This document shows positions 17,809 to 28,100 of a stretch of DNA of 64,000 bases, in pieces. The position numbers and the translations under genes were made by a program. The first letter of the stretch is position 1; each line of letters begins with the position of its first letter. The notes under the pieces are model-generated. The model worked only from the letters and a program-made list of their open reading frames with translations, searched no databases and was not told the origin of the DNA. Where the stretch lies: the NCBI GenBank assembly GCA_031426355.1, contig JANPLD010000045.1:1-64000 (forward strand). The letters run 5' to 3'. The stretch is from JANPLD01 sp031426355. GTDB taxonomy: Bacteria > Pseudomonadota > Alphaproteobacteria > Rickettsiales > UBA8987.

Positions 17809-20754
17809 TTAATGAAAATTGGGGTTTTGACTTCTTTTTACTTCATCGGGATTTTTTCCTAAAGCCAATAAAGAAAAGTTTTTAGCACTTTCCCCTTTAA
17901 AGCCTATTCTTTTAGAAACCGCCTGTATAAGAAGAGTTTCATCAGTATTATATCCCCGCTCCCAACCACTTACTGACACATCGCTTATTCCTTTAACTAC
18001 TTTTCCTGATCTTTCAAATTCTAATGATTTTGCAAAATCCACCTGGGTAATATTTGAGCCTGATTGCAAGCCTTCCCTTAGGCGTGCTTCTCTGACTATA
18101 TCGCCCCATTTCAAAGCAGTTTTATTTTGCAATATGTCATTGAGCATTTCTTCCGGTGTTCTGATGGCCGGTATTGCTTCCAGCATTAATGCCGTATGAT
18201 AGGCAAGGGTTTTGTCTGAAATAAGATAGCTGACAGTTGCCCATTTTTTCTCCACATTTAAAGGAAATGAGATTTGCTTTTGATATCTTGAGAGGTTTTC
18301 TCCTATAGCTCTTATATTGCTATCTGATAATTCTTTTCCCGATCTATTTAGAAATTCTATAGAATAAGCCCTTAGTGATTCAATATTTTTTAATGATATA
18401 AGTTCAGTAAGGAAATTCCTTGGTAATTGATCTTTAAATTCATTTAATTTTTGTCCAAAATCTGTTTTTTCTTTATCACTTATAATAGTTTGATAATTCA
18501 AAATAAGTTTTGCGATCTCTTTTTCTTCACCTGAATATTTATTTATATCTATGGTGCGGTCTATATTATCAGGATTATTATATTTGAACTCATTTTGCGA
18601 TTCTTCAACCTTCTCCTTAAGAAGTTTATCCAACTGTTTTAACGGTTTTTCCTTATTAACAGGATATTGAGAATAAATAAATTCCCGTATTAATTTTTTG
18701 TTAAATAGTTTTTTATATTCAGTTCTTGCTAATAATCTTTCGAAAGTTTCTAATATAGTTTTTAAATTATTAGGTTGCGGTAAAGCTCCTGTAATAACAT
18801 AATTTTCTGAGCTTAGACCTCTAAGCTCACGATTAAGTTTTTTATATCCAAGCTGAGTTGCCTCCTTAAGGGCTGCAAACAAATTTTGAACTGTTGAAGG
18901 TTCCTGCAATTCAGAAATTATAAAGGCTTTCTTATAATCTTCAAAAACTATATCACTAGCTGTATCTGATGCTTGGTTATCTAATTTTATATATTGTTCT
19001 TTAGTAGAAACTTTTTCTTTTACTAGCTTAACCAGGTTCTTTTCCTTTTCTCTTACAGTAGGTTTTGGTCTTTCCTTAGTTAATATTGGCTTTAAAACAG
19101 GCTTTTGTACAAGAGCTTTTAAGAATTGCTTTTTATCTATTTTATTATCTGTCGGAATTGCCAAGAAAATTTTTTCTGCATCTTCAATTTTTAATAAATT
19201 ATTATTAGCTAAATATGATAAGGTTGCACTAGGTATATCAATGTTTTTTCTTCCAATAATTTTTAGAATTAAATTAAGCGCAATTTTAGAAGTAATTAAT
19301 CCCGATTCTGTATCATTTATAATAGACTGAATATTTTTTTTGATTTTAAATGAAAAATCATTTGAAAAAATCTCACCTGTTTCTTTCGAAAGTCCGATTA
19401 CATTAGCAAATGCTAAGCCAATTTTTTTTACTGCCTGATGGTGATACATAATTCCATCTGTCACAACTCTGTTTATATAGAAATTTACATGGTTAAAATG
19501 AAATTCCTTATCTAAAAAGTTGTTTATTAATGTATGATAATCAGCATTATTTAAAGCTCTTTGCTCAATATCAATTAAAATTAATTCTTTCGGCATAAAT
19601 TGATTGTTTAAATAAGCTTTTTCCAGTCCATTAGGGCTATAAAATTTATGCCTTTGCCTTAATAAAGCTTGCAAAAGGTTTGAATCATCTCTGGTTAGTT
19701 GAAATTCCTGACTGATAGCTAATGATAATTTAAGTGCATTTGCTCTATCTGGAATGACATTATTTTCTTTTAAATAAAATTCCAAATTTCTACTGGGAAA
19801 ATTATATTTGCGCGAAAATTCACTTATATTAACTTTCGCAAATATAGAGTTTAATAATGCCCCTATAAAAACTTTTGATTCCTTAAGATTATTTTTTATT
19901 TCTATAGATGTTTCTTTTAATAAATTATGAACATTAAAATTACTTCTTCCGTAAAAGATATTTCTTAAAATTATATTTTGATTATCAGTTAATGGAAATG
20001 TATTTGCGAACTTATTAATTGTTACACTTTGAATAACTTCTGATTTTTGATTAAAAGAACGCCAGAAACTTCTATGATCTATAGGAAGTAAATCAAAAAT
20101 TCTCCGATTTCCAAGCCCCCACACTATGGATAAGGCAGGGATTAAGCTATGGTAATTAGTAATATTTCTACTTTGAAATTCGTCTAAAACCATACCAAAA
20201 GTTGGCATATGATAACAATTCTTTCCTTTATGAAGAGATGATAGTTTTAAATAAAATTGCCTATCTTTTTCTATAAAACTTTTATCCAGTGGAACAAGAA
20301 ACTTTTTTGTTCTTAATCTATCGTTTTCATTAAATTGAATTTCTCTGAAGTGGAGTTTCATAAATGATTTTTCATTTATGATGCCATAGGCTTCTAATCT
20401 ATAACTGAAATATTGTGCAAGGTTATGATCAGGTAGTTCATCTCCTGTTAAAATATTTGTTATTTTAGCTAAACTTATTCTATCTTTTAAACCTATGTTA
20501 TTCAAAAAGTCAGGTATATTTTCTGAGTTTAAGTGGTTATATAATTCAAGTAATTGGTCTTTAACTGAAATGCGCTCTTCAGATGACTTGGAATACATGA
20601 TCCCAAGTCTATCCTGCTTTCCTTCATCTGTATATTCTTCATAATACTGGCCCTTTCTAAGATCTTCCTGAACAACTTCCTCATATTCGGCAAAAGGGTC
20701 TTCCTCATCAAAAAGACTATCAAGATATTTCTGCCATTTAAGTTTTTTCTCCAT
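17809..20754 (-). CDS. Large protein of unknown function with XRE-like helix-turn-helix segments
   Basis: A 981-residue, Lys/Glu/Asn-rich cytoplasmic protein with no signal or membrane segment. The N-terminus is acidic (SLFDEEDPFAEYEEVVQ). Repeated helical stretches look like Cro/XRE folds, for instance around residue 310-370 (ISEFSRKYNFPSRNLEFYL) and near the C-terminus (residues about 900-960, ITQVDFAKSLEF through VSVSGWERGYN). The latter has the Q-x-x-x-A...S-x-x-x-W-E pattern of XRE proteins. The middle (about 590-640) is low complexity and charged. I cannot name the family. Proteins this long with XRE-like ends are unusual; a DNA-organising or regulatory role is only a guess. Confidence 0.7.
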   Translation of the reverse strand: MEKKLKWQKYLDSLFDEEDPFAEYEEVVQEDLRKGQYYEEYTDEGKQDRLGIMYSKSSEERISVKDQLLELYNHLNSENIPDFLNNIGLKDRISLAKITNILTGDELPDHNLAQYFSYRLEAYGIINEKSFMKLHFREIQFNENDRLRTKKFLVPLDKSFIEKDRQFYLKLSSLHKGKNCYHMPTFGMVLDEFQSRNITNYHSLIPALSIVWGLGNRRIFDLLPIDHRSFWRSFNQKSEVIQSVTINKFANTFPLTDNQNIILRNIFYGRSNFNVHNLLKETSIEIKNNLKESKVFIGALLNSIFAKVNISEFSRKYNFPSRNLEFYLKENNVIPDRANALKLSLAISQEFQLTRDDSNLLQALLRQRHKFYSPNGLEKAYLNNQFMPKELILIDIEQRALNNADYHTLINNFLDKEFHFNHVNFYINRVVTDGIMYHHQAVKKIGLAFANVIGLSKETGEIFSNDFSFKIKKNIQSIINDTESGLITSKIALNLILKIIGRKNIDIPSATLSYLANNNLLKIEDAEKIFLAIPTDNKIDKKQFLKALVQKPVLKPILTKERPKPTVREKEKNLVKLVKEKVSTKEQYIKLDNQASDTASDIVFEDYKKAFIISELQEPSTVQNLFAALKEATQLGYKKLNRELRGLSSENYVITGALPQPNNLKTILETFERLLARTEYKKLFNKKLIREFIYSQYPVNKEKPLKQLDKLLKEKVEESQNEFKYNNPDNIDRTIDINKYSGEEKEIAKLILNYQTIISDKEKTDFGQKLNEFKDQLPRNFLTELISLKNIESLRAYSIEFLNRSGKELSDSNIRAIGENLSRYQKQISFPLNVEKKWATVSYLISDKTLAYHTALMLEAIPAIRTPEEMLNDILQNKTALKWGDIVREARLREGLQSGSNITQVDFAKSLEFERSGKVVKGISDVSVSGWERGYNTDETLLIQAVSKRIGFKGESAKNFSLLALGKNPDEVKRSQNPNFH

Positions 20755-20889
20755 AAATCTGGGAGAGGTTATTGAAGGTTAATACTTGAGTAACATAGAG
20801 TAATATTAATTAAGGTAAATTATCATGCAACTGATTGCTGTAATTACCAACCCGATTAGTTTTTATAATCAAATTCTAATTTATTTGTA

Positions 20890-22416
20890 TTATTTAACTA
20901 CATATTCATGCCAAAGCTGCAAAATCCCTGTTTTCCAGATATAGGAAGGTGATAGTTCTTCTTTTATATCATTAAGTTCTATACTTGGTTGCTTAAGTTT
21001 TGGTATGTTGATACGTTCTTTTAATATATCCAGCATGTCAGAATTTATATGTTTCAAGGAAGTATAATTAAAATCACTATTTACATATAGCTTGGAACCC
21101 GGGACAATTTTATTATATAGATCAAGCAGAAACTCTCCATTTTCTGTTTTAAATTCAGCTGGCATTGCAAGCGCCAATTCTATTATTCTGTTGTCTGTAA
21201 AAGGTGTGTGAGCTTCAACGCTACAACTCATAGACTGATTATCCAGATGTAAAAGTGAACTTTGATTAATAAATTTTATAAGGCTATTATTACTGCTAAA
21301 AATCTCATTCCCTCCATGTCCTGAAATGGCAACCTTCATTGAAGATGATATTTGTTTTGAGATCATATGCCATATAAACGGCTTAATCCCGGTAACCGGT
21401 TCAGACATTGCTTTGATATAGTTCTCAAGGGATTCTGTTATATTTTTTTTACTGACAAATATTTTATTATTTAAAACGCCATTTTGTTCTGCGAGCAATT
21501 CCGAATGAATTTTATTCTCCTTATCATCGTTTTCATGATGGACTGAAAAAGCTTCCAGCCCATAGTTTAAATTTTGCGCTGATAATGCGGTAACAATAGC
21601 AGATCCAGCGCCCGGCGAAAGCATTAGGCCTGATCTTACAGCAGAAACATTAATTACACTGTTTACCGAATCAGTGATTGTCTTAGTTGCTTTTTCAAGC
21701 CATTCCTTACGTGTAAGTTTTACAGGATTTGCTATGACATCATTAAAATCCTGGTAATTTTTCTGCTTAATTTTTCCATCAGGCAATATGGTCATTGCAG
21801 TTGCAGAAGGAAATTTCAAGATACCTGAAATTATTGATAATGGTTCCGGTATAGGTTTTCCGTCCATATAATATTTAAGTGCCTCAGGAGATATTGATTT
21901 ATCTATATCATTATACATAAGCATAGCCTCTAATGAGGAAGCAAATTTAAACCCTTTGTTATTAAGCGAGTAAAAAAGTGGTTTAATTCCAAAACGGTCG
22001 CGCATCACTACAAGATTACCAGTTTCAAGCTCACCGATTGCAACAGCAAACATACCATTAAAATATTTTGCGCAATCAACTCCCCAGGCATGATATGCTT
22101 TGATTATAACTTCTGTATCACCTATGGATTTAAATTTATAGCCCATCTGAACTAACTGTTTATAAAGCTCTTGGTAATTGTGGATAACACCGTTGAAGGA
22201 TACAACGAGCTTTAACTCTTCATCTAAAAAAGGCTGGGTGAAAGGTGTTGGCTCATCAGATAATTTTAACTGGCTGTGCGCTAGCGCAAAGTGTCCACCG
22301 TGATAAATTTCAGAATGATCCGGGCCTCTCGCTTTTAATTTTTCATTAACGGATCGAAGTTTGTCTATGTCTACAATATCTTTCCCAAAAATATATTCGC
22401 CCGCTATCCCGCACAT
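20890..22416 (-). CDS. Asparagine-synthetase-like class II glutamine amidotransferase with degenerate synthetase site
   Basis: I choose the ATG at 22416 so that the protein begins M-C-G-I-A-G, placing the class II amidotransferase nucleophile at C2; an ATG 9 bp upstream would bury it. The glutaminase domain (residues 1-200) has RGPDHS, FNGVIHNY, GDTEVI and RDRFGIKPL. The C-terminal AsnB-like domain keeps SGHGGNEIFSS, but the PPi loop, normally SGGxDS, reads SPGAGSA. At 508 residues it is shorter than many AsnB proteins (550-620). It could be a specialised amidotransferase or an inactive synthetase. It stands alone, downstream of a 300-bp gap. Confidence 0.85.
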   Translation of the reverse strand: MCGIAGEYIFGKDIVDIDKLRSVNEKLKARGPDHSEIYHGGHFALAHSQLKLSDEPTPFTQPFLDEELKLVVSFNGVIHNYQELYKQLVQMGYKFKSIGDTEVIIKAYHAWGVDCAKYFNGMFAVAIGELETGNLVVMRDRFGIKPLFYSLNNKGFKFASSLEAMLMYNDIDKSISPEALKYYMDGKPIPEPLSIISGILKFPSATAMTILPDGKIKQKNYQDFNDVIANPVKLTRKEWLEKATKTITDSVNSVINVSAVRSGLMLSPGAGSAIVTALSAQNLNYGLEAFSVHHENDDKENKIHSELLAEQNGVLNNKIFVSKKNITESLENYIKAMSEPVTGIKPFIWHMISKQISSSMKVAISGHGGNEIFSSNNSLIKFINQSSLLHLDNQSMSCSVEAHTPFTDNRIIELALAMPAEFKTENGEFLLDLYNKIVPGSKLYVNSDFNYTSLKHINSDMLDILKERINIPKLKQPSIELNDIKEELSPSYIWKTGILQLWHEYVVK

Positions 22417-22425
22417 AATATTCAT

Positions 22426-22680
22426 TATTAAAGTTAATATGAATTATATGAGTATCCAAAATAAATTTCCCATAAGAACAGTAATTATATTTTCTTGATA
22501 TAAAGTTGAAATGACAGTTTGATAACTTTAGATAAAGTTGCCGATCGTGAGAAGTTGCCTAAAGCACAATATGTATTTAATTAAAACGATAATGGGTTTA
22601 AAATATAGAAAAGAAATATTTATATAGCCAGCTGATACTAAATTATATTGGTATAAACCATACAAGAAAATTTTCCGACC
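22426..22680. other. Intergenic region between the amidotransferase and the metal-efflux operon
   Basis: About 255 bp of AT-rich DNA between divergent genes. Apart from the efflux-operon promoter at its right end, described separately, I see no coding frame, tRNA or convincing hairpin. Confidence 0.4.
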
Positions 22681-22709
22681 TTGACCAGAGAAGCTTTATA
22701 AGGTATAAT
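22681..22709 (+). promoter_or_regulatory. Sigma70-type promoter of the metal-efflux operon
   Basis: TTGACC at 22681-22686, 17-bp spacer, TATAAT at 22704-22709, ending 24 bp before the first gene of the operon. This is the strongest consensus promoter in the window. The normal 17-bp spacer argues against direct MerR-type control, which usually uses 19-20 bp. Confidence 0.75.
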
Positions 22710-22733
22710 AGTGCTTATTGAAAATAGAAATGA

Positions 22734-23111
22734 ATGAAGATTCCGTTCGGGCGAATTTTTGGGATATTTGTGATGTTTGCTTTTATTACAGCGGCATCTT
22801 ACCAGTCATTATGTGCGGCTGATATAATCCATTGTGCCCCTTGTGAAAAAAACGGGCATGAGAACAAATCGGAAACTGCCTGCAAATCATGTGAACAATC
22901 TAAAGATGTTGCGAGTTCAGTTAGCTTGACCAAATTTTCTTCTCATCACGATATAACGGAGTTTAATTATACTATTGTTGAAGAACTAGTGTTTATTTCG
23001 CCAGAATTCATCTTGCGAAAACCACAGGAACCACCTGTTGGTTCTATCCGTACCTTTACTGAAGATATAATATCCGTAACGCCCATACGTGGCCCTTCCA
23101 TCGCAGCTTAA
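22734..23111 (+). CDS. Small secreted protein with paired CxxC motifs, first gene of efflux operon
   Basis: A 125-residue protein with an N-terminal hydrophobic signal (about residues 6-29). The mature start carries two CxxC pairs, C34-A-P-C37 and C50-K-S-C53, mixed with His and Glu (HCAPCEKNGHENK). Such a cluster could bind a soft or borderline metal. The C-terminal half is Pro/Ile-rich and featureless. It is preceded by a consensus promoter and followed after 75 bp by the TolC-like gene. Small, poorly conserved His/Cys-containing exported proteins commonly head heavy-metal RND operons, so a metal sensing or chaperone role is inferred. No family recognised. Confidence 0.7.
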   Translation: MKIPFGRIFGIFVMFAFITAASYQSLCAADIIHCAPCEKNGHENKSETACKSCEQSKDVASSVSLTKFSSHHDITEFNYTIVEELVFISPEFILRKPQEPPVGSIRTFTEDIISVTPIRGPSIAA

Positions 23112-23186
23112 TTAAGAGACTTAACTTTTTATCTTTTGTGCATTTCAAATCGCGCAACTTCAAGTTTAATCCGATGGGAAATACAT

Positions 23187-24431
23187 ATGTTAAAATTCTT
23201 TTTATCCTTATCTATTATAATATTCAGTAACGCTGCATTTGCTAAAAACTATACGGTCAAACAACTAGTGAATGAAGCGATCAGCAAGAACCATGAGATC
23301 GCTGCTTATGAAGCGGCAATTAAAGCAACTAAAGCAAATCATTTAGTTTCAGGGAGATTACAAAACCCTGAACTTGAGTTTGGTATCGGGCGTAACAAAG
23401 TTTCTTCACCTGCTGGAAACTCTGATGGTCTGGCTTATACCGCTTCTATTACCCAGCCGATCGATTGGCCAGGTAGGCTGAGCCTCAGGCAGGCTATAGC
23501 AAAGCGTGATGTTGAATTGGCCGAACTAGGCTTAGAGCATTTCAAATTCAATCTTGCCTCAAAAGTACGGATCCTTGCACAGAAAATTGTTGTGGGACAG
23601 TATATATCAAAAATGTCAAAACAGAACGCTGCCCGTTATGGCAAACTTAAGGATGCGATGGATCAAAGAAAGCTTGCTGGCATTGCTCCGCAGATCGAGC
23701 TTAGTACAATAGAAGCAGCAACTTTATCTGCTCAGTTAAAAGTGACGGAATCTGATATTAATGTGCAGGCGGATATTATGGAGCTTAAACGTATAACAGG
23801 AATGAATATAGATAAGAATATTTCTGTAACTGGAACATCATTTAAGCTAGGTAAGCTTCCTCTTGATAAGGAGTTATTCCGTATGGCAGCAGAGAATAAT
23901 TATGACATCCATATCAAGCGGTCAGAACTGGAGCAGCAGGGTTTTAAAGTGAACCTAGCAAAGAATGAGCGTTATCCGACATTTAGCACAGGGCCGTTCA
24001 TTTCGCAGGAAAATGCAGATGAAGACCAGACCGTGGTTGGCATGAATTTTTCTATTCCACTTCCGGTATGGAATAATGGTTCTGCAAAAGTAAGTTCAGC
24101 TAAAGCGCAGCAGGTACAGGCAGAAGCTAATCTGAATTTGCAGCAGCGAAATATTGAAAAACAACTGATGCAGGCCGCTTTAATATTCCGTTCCAATCAA
24201 AGCAGACTTAATGCGGCAGATACATCATCTATCAGCAGTTCCGCGGCAGAAGCAGAAAATTATTACCAGTTGGGCAGCTTGCCTATAGCAACTTACATAA
24301 CCATGCAGGATAAATATCTGGAAGCTGTTACGGCTGTAAGCAAGGCCAAGATATACGGTCTGGAAGCTGCACTGATGATAGAGGAGTTGACAGGTGCTCC
24401 CGGTAGTATCGTAAAGCTAAGGGGAAAATAA
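23187..24431 (+). CDS. Outer-membrane efflux protein (TolC/CzcC family)
   Basis: The trimeric outer-membrane channel of a tripartite metal efflux pump. I place the start at 23187 (MLKFFLSLSIIIFS), which gives a signal peptide ending FAK and has a GGGAA ribosome site; an earlier in-frame ATG at 23136 precedes it with 17 non-signal residues. The mature 395 residues are largely long coiled helices with the repeated TolC pattern, for example RLQNPELEFGIG and the second-half FSTGPFISQENAD. Four bases separate it from the adaptor gene. The assignment to CzcC rather than TolC rests on the CzcA-type pump in the same operon. Confidence 0.88.
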   Translation: MLKFFLSLSIIIFSNAAFAKNYTVKQLVNEAISKNHEIAAYEAAIKATKANHLVSGRLQNPELEFGIGRNKVSSPAGNSDGLAYTASITQPIDWPGRLSLRQAIAKRDVELAELGLEHFKFNLASKVRILAQKIVVGQYISKMSKQNAARYGKLKDAMDQRKLAGIAPQIELSTIEAATLSAQLKVTESDINVQADIMELKRITGMNIDKNISVTGTSFKLGKLPLDKELFRMAAENNYDIHIKRSELEQQGFKVNLAKNERYPTFSTGPFISQENADEDQTVVGMNFSIPLPVWNNGSAKVSSAKAQQVQAEANLNLQQRNIEKQLMQAALIFRSNQSRLNAADTSSISSSAAEAENYYQLGSLPIATYITMQDKYLEAVTAVSKAKIYGLEAALMIEELTGAPGSIVKLRGK

Positions 24432-24434
24432 TTT

Positions 24435-25115
24435 ATGAAATATATTATAATTACAACCATATTTTTTCTTTTCTTTAGTAGTTCTTCAATGGCGAGTGAG
24501 GAAGTTCAAGGTGATGCATTATTTAAGAGTGGGCAAGGATTGGCTCTTACCGAAATAATGGCACAATCAATAGATCTGCAAACAACTGAAGTGGTAGAAG
24601 AAAATATAACCCCAGTGTTTTTTGTAGAGCTGCAATCATATAATAAAGGTAAAGAGATAAGCGGCTGGATAACAAGTGATAAAGCTATCCATATCAGGAA
24701 AGGTACAAGCACTACTCTTAATACAGGTACAAAAAGCTTTAATGGCAAGGTAACTGAAATTAAAAAATCATCTTATGCCGCAGGTGGAGATTATGAGATC
24801 ACTGTTCAAGCCAGCGAAGAAATAAAATCTGGAACTCCGGTCAATGCAACTTTTGTTATTCCAGTAAATAAAGGACTTCTGGTGGTTCCCAAATCATCGT
24901 TGCTAACAACGGTGGAGGGAAAATTCGTTTACGCTAAAAATGGCGATTTTTATGTTAGAACGCCTGTAAAAACCGGGAATGTCAGTAATGATAAAATTGA
25001 GATACTGGACGGTCTTTACAGTGGTGATGAAGTAGTAACAACCTCCGTGATGCAGCTGTGGCTGGCAGAGCTTCAGGCGATCCGGGGCGGTCAATCTTGC
25101 GCGGATGGGCATTAA
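24435..25115 (+). CDS. Short periplasmic adaptor (CzcB/CusB-like membrane-fusion protein)
   Basis: A 226-residue exported protein with signal residues 1-20. It lies exactly where the periplasmic adaptor of an HME-RND operon should be. The region from about 90 to 220 matches the beta-barrel and membrane-proximal part of HlyD/CzcB adaptors: GTPVNATFVIPVNKGLLVVP, TVEGKFVYAKNGDFYVRTPV and the terminal GLYSGDEVVTTSV. The usual first half, containing the lipoyl/barrel-sandwich halves and alpha-helical hairpin, is replaced by about 70 residues of other sequence. Full-size CzcB/CusB adaptors are around 400 residues. It may be a naturally minimal adaptor or require another protein to reach the channel. 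Confidence 0.75.
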   Translation: MKYIIITTIFFLFFSSSSMASEEVQGDALFKSGQGLALTEIMAQSIDLQTTEVVEENITPVFFVELQSYNKGKEISGWITSDKAIHIRKGTSTTLNTGTKSFNGKVTEIKKSSYAAGGDYEITVQASEEIKSGTPVNATFVIPVNKGLLVVPKSSLLTTVEGKFVYAKNGDFYVRTPVKTGNVSNDKIEILDGLYSGDEVVTTSVMQLWLAELQAIRGGQSCADGH

Positions 25116-25118
25116 TTT

Positions 25119-28100
25119 ATGTTAGAAAAATTTATTGAGACAGGAATGAAAAATCGTATTGCAGTAATTATTGCAATGCTGGCGCTTATAGTGGTTGGTT
25201 TATGGTCTGCATCAAAGCTACCGATAGATGCAGTGCCGGATATTACCAATCCTCAGGTGCAGATAAATACATCTGTTGCCGCACTTGCGCCGGAAGAAGT
25301 TGAGCAGCTTGTAACTTTTCCTATAGAAACGGCAATGTCTGGTATTCCGGACATGGTTGAACTACGTTCCCTTTCAAAATACGGGCTTTCGCAAGTTACA
25401 ATGGTGTTCCGTGATGGCGTTGATATTTACCGTACAAGGCAGCTTGTAACAGAGCGTCTGCAAAGTATCATGGATGAACTTCCTGAAAGTGTCAGTTCTA
25501 AACTTGCACCTGTTGCAACTGGTCTGGGAGAGATATATTATTATAGCTTAGACTATACGCGGGCTGCAAAAAATAAGCCTGCTACGCGGCAAGAACAATT
25601 AATGGCATTATCACAGATACAGCAATATCTAGTAAAGCCATTCCTCAGAAATACTAAAGGTGTTGTTGAGGTTAATACCAGCGGTGGTTATGAAAGGCAG
25701 ATAGTTATCCAGCCTGACCCGGCAAGGCTTGCAATGCGTGGTCTTTCAATGGATCAACTGGCCGACATAATACGGGAAAATACCAATAATTCCGGCGGCG
25801 GCTACGTAGAAATAGGTGGTGAGCAGCTAATCGTACGTGCACCAACAAAAGTAAGTAATATTGATGAAATATTAAACCTGCCGCTGAAGTTTGCCGGAAG
25901 TGCCGAACCTATATTACTCAGTGAAGTAGCGACAATTGTTATAGGTAGTAATTTCCGTACAGGTGCAGCAACAGAAAATGGCAAGGAAGCATTGGTTGGT
26001 GCAACCATAATGCTTGCAGATGAGAATAGTCGCCTTGTTGCAAAAGCGGTCAGGCAACGGCTTTTCGAGATACAGGAAAAACTACCAGAAGGCGTGGAAA
26101 TAAAAACACTTTATGATCGCAGCGATCTTGTAAATCGTACTATAAAAACAGTTGAAAAGAACCTTGCTGAAGGTGCGATACTTGTTGTAGTCGTGCTATT
26201 CATGTTACTTGGGAACTGGCGCGCTGCATTTATCGTGGCGTTAGTTATACCATTATCAATGCTTGTCGCTATCACGGGAATGGTGAAATGGAAGCTCAGT
26301 GGAAATTTAATGAGCCTTGGCGCAATAGATTTCGGGCTTATTATAGACGGTGCAGTAGTTATGGTTGAAAACATTGTGCGAAGGCTCGGTGAAAGGCAAC
26401 ATCAGCTTGGGCGTGAACTTAAACCTGATGAAAGAAGAAGAGAAGTTTTGCGTTCTGCAAAAGAAGTTGCAAACCCGATGTTCTCCGGCGTTCTTATAAT
26501 AACTATGGTATATTTACCGATATTGGCTCTTCAAGGTATTGAAGGTAAAATGTTCCAGCCAATGGCGATAGTTGTGATGCTTGCCCTTGGTGGCTCACTG
26601 GTGTTAGCCCTTTTCCTTATGCCTGTTCTTTGCTCATTTTTACTGCGTGGCAGGATTCAGGAAAGAGATAACTGGATAATAACTGCTACTAAGAGTTTTT
26701 ATGAACCACTCTTGCAGTTTGGGCTTCGTAACAAAATATTGGTCATAATGCCCATGTTATTATTATTCTGCATTTCCTTATTCTTATTCAGCAGGATGGG
26801 AGCAGAGTTCATACCGCAACTTGATGAGGGTGATTTCTCCTTACAGCTTATTCGTAGTAATAGCGCTGGTCTATCTGCATCACTGGAGCTTCAGGAAAAA
26901 AGTGAACAGGTGTTAAAGAAAAACTTTCCTGAAATTAAAGATATATTCTCACGCATCGGCACTGCGGAAGTGGCAACTGATCCTATGAACCCCAATGTAG
27001 CAGATACATATGTTATGTTAAGGCCGCGTTCAGAATGGCGGAAAATTAATGGGGATATAATTTCCAAGGAAAAACTTGGTGACCTGATGAGTAATACATT
27101 AATGAGTCAGGTACCAGGGCAAAGCGTAATGGTAACGCAGCCTATACAGATGCGTTTTAATGAAATTATGGCAGGCAGCAGGGCTGACCTAGTATGTAAG
27201 ATATTCGGGGATGATTACGAGCAGCTTGAAAAACTGGCAGGGGAAGTGCTGGCCGTGATAAAATCTATTCACGGTGGTTCTGAAAGTAGTTTTGATAATA
27301 TTGGTAAAAATCCTTCAATTGAAATTCATCCCAAGCGTGATGAAATGAGAATGCGAAATGTTCATGCTGATGATCTTAACCGTATTGTTGAAACGGCATT
27401 AGCAGGCAAGGAAGTTGGAACTATGATAGAGGGTAATCGTCGCTCACACATTGTTGTAAGGCTCACTGAGCAAAAGCGTACTGACCTTGATGCGATCAAA
27501 CGTCTGCCAATATACACTAAAGATGATTACATGCTTACGCTTGGCGAAGTTGCAGAAGTAAAGTTGGTTGACCAGCCAGTACAGATCGCAAGGGAAGATA
27601 CACAAAGGCGTGTAAGTATCCTGATAAATGTTAAAGATAGGGATACACAAGGGTTTGTTGAACAGGCAAGCCGTATTTTGCACCAGAAAGTTAAAATGCC
27701 TGATGGATATTATTTTGAATTTGGCGGACAGTTCAAAAATCTTGTAGAAGCAAAGCAGCGTCTAGTGATTGTTGTACCAATGGCACTACTGCTTATATTC
27801 GGACTTATCTATTTAAGCTTCCGTTCATTCAAACAGGCATTACTTATTTTTATATGCGTTCCACTGGCGATAACTGGCGGTATCTTTGCACTTTATTTAC
27901 GGGGGATGCCATTTACCATATCGGCTGCTGTAGGATTTATTGCACTTAGTGGCATTGCTGTTCTTAACGGCATTATGCTTATCAGTTTTATCAATCAGTT
28001 ACGCAGTGAAGGAAGAAATGTACGTGAAGCTGTTGTTGAAGGAACCCTGACAAGACTACGCCCAAAACTTATGACAGCACTGGTTGCATCACTGGGTTTC

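Noticed and set aside
22681..22709. MerR-type operator promoter for the metal operon
   Set aside because: The spacer is a normal 17 bp and no clear dyad lies between the hexamers.
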